Assembly: GCA_900764115.1 (NCBI GenBank)
Contig: CAAFMR010000258.1
Location: forward strand, 1-6,153
Source of the DNA: Clostridia bacterium
GTDB lineage: Bacteria > Bacillota > Clostridia > Oscillospirales > Acutalibacteraceae
DNA: 6,153 bases
Direction: 5' to 3'
Positions 1 through 6,153 of the stretch are shown here, piece after piece; within the stretch, counting starts at the first letter, position 1, and each line of letters opens with the position of its first letter. The notes under the pieces were generated by a model that saw only the letters and a list, made by a program, of their open reading frames with translations, ran no database searches and was not told the origin of the DNA. A program made the translations under genes and the position numbers.

Positions 1-490
1 CCACCTCCCGGATCACCTGCGCATAAGTGCCCAAAGTCGCTACATTCCGCACGCCCCACTCGTTCACCAGCCGCTCCTCGTCCAACCGATGGGTGGGGGT
101 CATAAAGACAATGACCGCTGTGGGATATTTTTCAATCAGCTGGCGGCACAAATCGTGCATCGCGCCATAAAAGGTATCCGGCGTGCGATCGGCGGGATGT
201 CCCAGCGGCGCATCCCCGTGCCCATAATCGTTGGTGCCGCCCAGCACCATCACAATATCCGCCTCCGGGTCCATCTCCGCCACCCGGGAACCGAAATACC
301 GGTCGGCCGTCTCACACTCGGACGGCTTCTGCTGCCGGGCGATGCGGGTGCCGCCGATGCCGTAGCCCTTACACGCGGCGCCGGTCAGCTGCTCCACCAC
401 ATTCCAATAGATATGCTCCGGGGCGCTGGTGCCGTGACCCTCGGTGATGCTGTCTCCCAAAAAGAGAATTTTCTTTCCCTGCAATTCCAT
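1..490 (-). CDS. SGNH/GDSL-type hydrolase (probable esterase/acylhydrolase), C-terminus outside window
   Basis: Partial gene: 163 residues are readable from the ATG at 490-488 to the left edge with no stop. The N-terminus has the SGNH block I motif GDSITEG (residues 12-18, presumed nucleophile Ser14). A glycine-rich block II-like segment follows, YGIGGTRI (43-50), and then block III GGTND (84-88), whose Asn87 would help form the oxyanion hole. The catalytic Asp/His block (DxxH) should lie beyond the window. There is no signal peptide, because the first beta-strand (KKILFLGDS) begins almost at the start codon, so a cytoplasmic enzyme is likely. The start is supported by AAAGGAG nine bases upstream. 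The gene begins 14 bp after the DUF1846 stop, so the two are probably co-transcribed. Family members deacylate sugars, lipids or other esters; the substrate cannot be read from this part. Family assignment is firm, activity is inferred. Confidence 0.9.
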   Translation of the reverse strand, partial: MELQGKKILFLGDSITEGHGTSAPEHIYWNVVEQLTGAACKGYGIGGTRIARQQKPSECETADRYFGSRVAEMDPEADIVMVLGGTNDYGHGDAPLGHPADRTPDTFYGAMHDLCRQLIEKYPTAVIVFMTPTHRLDEERLVNEWGVRNVATLGTYAQVIREV

Positions 491-499
491 AGTCGTTAG

Positions 500-506
500 C
501 TCCTTT
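500..506 (-). promoter_or_regulatory. Ribosome binding site of the SGNH hydrolase, overlapping the upstream stop codon
   Basis: On the minus strand AAAGGAG sits nine bases before the ATG at 490-488 and shares two bases with the TAA stop (507-505) of the DUF1846 gene. This placement fixes the hydrolase start. It also suggests that ribosomes finishing the upstream gene help translation of the downstream one. Confidence 0.8.
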
Positions 507-1986
507 ACAGCAATAAGTTTTTATCCGGAAACACCGGCTCGCTGGTTACGTTCATATGCAGCTTGCGCAGGATGGATTCGTCGCCGGAATGCAGCATCTG
601 GGTGGAATGGAGGTCGCAGCCCCGCAGCCGGGGCAGCTGCTCCACCGCCCGGGCGGCGGTTTCATCACTGGCGGCGCAGATATACAGTGCCGTGAGGGCG
701 TCGTCCAGCTTGAGAGCGCTGGAGCTGCTGTTGAGCAGATTGGTCTTTAAGTCAACCACCGGCTCCAGCACAGCAGGGCTCATCAGCAGGGTGGATTTGG
801 GAATATCCGCCAGCACCTTGATGGCATTCAGCACCGCGCCGGAGCAGGCGCTGAGCAGCGGCGTCGCCTTGCCGGTGATGATCCGTCCGTCGGGCAGCTG
901 GATGGCGGCGGCGGGAGCGCCGGAACGGTTGCTTTTTTCCAGCGCCGGCAGCACTACCGCCCGGTCGCCCTGCTTCAGCCCCAGCTGCTGCATAATCATC
1001 TTGAGCTTTTCCACCGTTTCCGGCTTTTCCCGGCCGGTGCGCAGATCCACCAACCCCTTATAATACCGGCGGATGATTTCCTGACAGCTGGCATGGCGGC
1101 ACGCCTCATCATCCACGATGGCATAGCCCGCCATATTCACCCCCATATCCGTGGGGCTGCAATAGAACTTATCGTCCCCGGTGATGCGGGAGAGAATGGT
1201 ATGAACAATGGGGAATGCCTCCACATCCCGGTTATAGTTGACGGTGGTAACACCATATTCCTCCAGATGGAAGGGGTCGATCATATTCACATCCTGCAGA
1301 TCGGCGGTCGCCGCCTCATACGCCAGATTGACCGGGTGCTTGAGGGGCAGATTCCAGATAGGAAAGGTCTCATACTTGCCGTAGCCTGCCACCCGCCCCT
1401 GCCGATACTCATGGTATACCTGGGACAGGCAGGTCGCCAGCTTGCCGCTGCCGGGGCCGGGAGCGGTCACCACCACCAGCGGCTTGGTGGTCTCAATATA
1501 GGGGTTGGCGCCGTAGCCCTCATCGCTGACGATATGGTCCACATCGGAGGGATACCCCTCGATGGGACGGTGGATATAGTGGCGGATGCCCCGGGCGTCC
1601 AGCTTGCGGATAAACTGATCGGCGGCGGACTGACCGGTATAGCGGGTAATCACCACGCTGTTGACGGCGATGCCCATGCCCCGCACAATGTTGATCTGCC
1701 GCAGCAAATCCAGGTCGTAGCTGATACCCAGATCCGCCCGGATCTTGTTCTTCTCGATGTTTCCGGCGCTGATACAGAACACGATCTCCGCCTGATCGCC
1801 CATAGAGCGCAGCAGCCGGATCTTCGCATCCGGCTCAAAACCGGGCAGCACCCGCGCTGCATGATAATCGTCGAACAGCTTGCCACCGAATTCCAGATAC
1901 AGCTTGCCGCCCCAACGGGCAATCCGTTCCAGAATATGCTCCCGCTGCTTTTGCATATATAGGTCGTTGTCAAATCCTTTTTTCAT
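505..1986 (-). CDS. DUF1846 / UPF0371 family protein, complete, function unknown
   Basis: Complete 493-residue protein that I recognise as UPF0371/DUF1846 from its full-length character. It has the typical N-terminus MKKGFDND and the LYLEFGGKLFDDYHAARVLPGF block (29-50). It also has GYPSDVD (144-150), a glycine-rich TAPGPGSGKLATCLSQ segment (174-189, P-loop-like with Lys182), WNLPLKHPVNLAYEAATADL (211-230), SPTDMGVNMAG (277-287) and a C-terminal HSTQMLHSGDE stretch (460-470). Length matches the usual ~490-500 aa. I chose the ATG at 1986 because it matches the family's N-terminus and has GGGAG seven bases upstream; the frame stays open to 2154, but that part runs through the promoter and terminator. 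No signal peptide or membrane segment is apparent, so it is probably cytosolic. The molecular role of the family is unknown to me; the GPGSGK loop suggests phosphate or nucleotide binding, which is inference. It is followed 14 bp later by the SGNH hydrolase. Confidence 0.95.
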   Translation of the reverse strand: MKKGFDNDLYMQKQREHILERIARWGGKLYLEFGGKLFDDYHAARVLPGFEPDAKIRLLRSMGDQAEIVFCISAGNIEKNKIRADLGISYDLDLLRQINIVRGMGIAVNSVVITRYTGQSAADQFIRKLDARGIRHYIHRPIEGYPSDVDHIVSDEGYGANPYIETTKPLVVVTAPGPGSGKLATCLSQVYHEYRQGRVAGYGKYETFPIWNLPLKHPVNLAYEAATADLQDVNMIDPFHLEEYGVTTVNYNRDVEAFPIVHTILSRITGDDKFYCSPTDMGVNMAGYAIVDDEACRHASCQEIIRRYYKGLVDLRTGREKPETVEKLKMIMQQLGLKQGDRAVVLPALEKSNRSGAPAAAIQLPDGRIITGKATPLLSACSGAVLNAIKVLADIPKSTLLMSPAVLEPVVDLKTNLLNSSSSALKLDDALTALYICAASDETAARAVEQLPRLRGCDLHSTQMLHSGDESILRKLHMNVTSEPVFPDKNLLL

Positions 1987-1993
1987 ACCCGCA

Positions 1994-1998
1994 CTCCC
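1994..1998 (-). promoter_or_regulatory. Ribosome binding site of the DUF1846 gene
   Basis: GGGAG on the minus strand lies seven bases before the ATG at 1986-1984. It supports that start over the in-frame ATG 168 bases further upstream, which would place coding sequence across the terminator and promoter. Confidence 0.65.
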
Positions 1999-2029
1999 AC
2001 ATTTTCCAAGTTTCAAAATACCGTTTCTC

Positions 2030-2058
2030 AGCATAGCACAATTTTCCACCCGTGGCAA
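2030..2058 (-). promoter_or_regulatory. Sigma-A-like promoter for the DUF1846-SGNH unit
   Basis: On the minus strand there is a -35 box TTGCCA (2058-2053, five of six to consensus), a 17-bp spacer and a -10 box TATGCT (2035-2030, four of six). A TG one base before the -10 makes it an extended -10. Transcription would start near 2023, giving a leader of about 37 bases before the DUF1846 ATG. It lies in a locally AT-rich gap directly downstream of the lacZ terminator, where a new promoter is expected. An overlapping TTGACC (2064-2059) is an alternative -35, but with a worse spacing of 23 bp. Confidence 0.6.
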
Positions 2059-2066
2059 GGTCAAAC

Positions 2067-2099
2067 GCTGTTTTTCGGCATTTTGTGCAGAAAAACAGC
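2067..2099. repeat. 9-bp perfect inverted repeat upstream of the promoter
   Basis: GCTGTTTTT (2067-2075) and AAAAACAGC (2091-2099) are perfect inverse copies separated by 15 bases. The repeat ends eight bases upstream of the TTGCCA -35 box. It could be an operator for a dimeric regulator or simply an RNA hairpin. It overlaps the small GCCGG hairpin by two bases, so the two structures compete at the RNA level. The function is not established by the sequence alone. Confidence 0.4.
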
Positions 2100-2111
2100 C
2101 GGCAAACCGGC
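2091..2111 (-). terminator. Possible second, weak terminator in tandem
   Basis: In the minus-strand RNA, GCCGG (2111-2107) can pair with CCGGC (2102-2098) across a four-base UUUG loop. Two bases later comes a run of five U (2095-2091). The stem has only five pairs but is all G/C. It would act as a backup behind the strong hairpin at 2116-2151. The run of T is also half of the inverted repeat, so the termination role is uncertain. Confidence 0.35.
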
Positions 2112-2115
2112 ACAT

Positions 2116-2151
2116 AAAAATTCCGCAGCGGGACGCCCGCTGCGGAATTTT
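2116..2151 (-). terminator. Strong rho-independent terminator after lacZ
   Basis: The 12-bp perfect stem TTCCGCAGCGGG (2121-2132) / CCCGCTGCGGAA (2136-2147) has a three-base loop and is extended by A/T pairs on both flanks. Read leftward, it is followed by five U (2120-2116). It lies 23-58 bases beyond the lacZ stop codon and ends the glycosidase operon. The flanking A and T runs make it nearly symmetric, so it could also stop rightward transcription, although no rightward gene is present. Confidence 0.9.
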
Positions 2152-2173
2152 CACTATCCGGACGGAATAGGGG

Positions 2174-6153
<3,980 letters not shown>

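Noticed and set aside
1093..1962. A 289-codon open frame on the plus strand antisense to the DUF1846 gene.
   Set aside because: It is fully covered by a well-conserved minus-strand gene, matches no family I recognise, and has the same shadow composition.
2116..2151. The 12-bp perfect palindrome as a mobile-element end or attachment site.
   Set aside because: A short loop, a G/C-rich stem, flanking A/T runs and a position just after a stop codon explain it fully as an intrinsic terminator. No transposase or direct repeats are nearby.
1987..2154. N-terminal extension of the DUF1846 protein by 56 residues.
   Set aside because: The frame is open by chance through a terminator stem and a promoter. 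The family's N-terminus MKKGFDND begins at 1986 with a ribosome binding site.

Overview
The window is about 6.1 kb of GC-rich bacterial DNA, and every gene I can support lies on the minus strand. It most resembles a gut Firmicute of the Clostridia, probably an Oscillospirales/Ruminococcaceae-like lineage. The grounds are an AAGGAG-type ribosome binding site before two of the three starts visible here, a LacZ with the GSNSCGP C-terminal motif common in Firmicutes, and a UPF0371/DUF1846 protein. The lineage is inference from protein character and base composition; no marker gene fixes the taxon.

Layout, read in the direction of transcription (right to left). (1) 6153-5052: C-terminal ~366 residues of a large glycoside-hydrolase-like protein with a beta-galactosidase-trimerisation (GH42M-like) domain; its N-terminus lies beyond the right edge. 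(2) 28 bp later, 5023-2174: a GH2 beta-galactosidase of 949 aa, with both catalytic glutamates present but a strikingly short domain 2. (3) 2173-1987: a compact intergenic region with a strong rho-independent terminator for the glycosidase operon, a possible second weak hairpin, a 9-bp inverted repeat, and a good sigma-A-like promoter firing leftward. (4) 1986-505: a full-length DUF1846/UPF0371 protein of unknown function (493 aa). (5) 14 bp later, 490-1: the N-terminal 163 residues of an SGNH/GDSL-type hydrolase that runs off the left edge.

The window therefore holds two transcription units in the same direction. The first is a glycosidase pair, probably for intracellular breakdown of beta-galactosides or related oligosaccharides, since LacZ has no signal peptide. 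The second pairs a conserved protein of unknown function with a probable esterase/acylhydrolase. An esterase next to glycosidases fits removal of acyl groups from sugars, but the terminator and the new promoter separate the two units, so a joint role is only a suggestion.

I found no RNA genes, mobile elements, CRISPR arrays or attachment sites. The content is largely recognisable. The points most worth a second look are the reduced LacZ domain 2, the uncharacterised DUF1846-SGNH pair, and the structured intergenic region.
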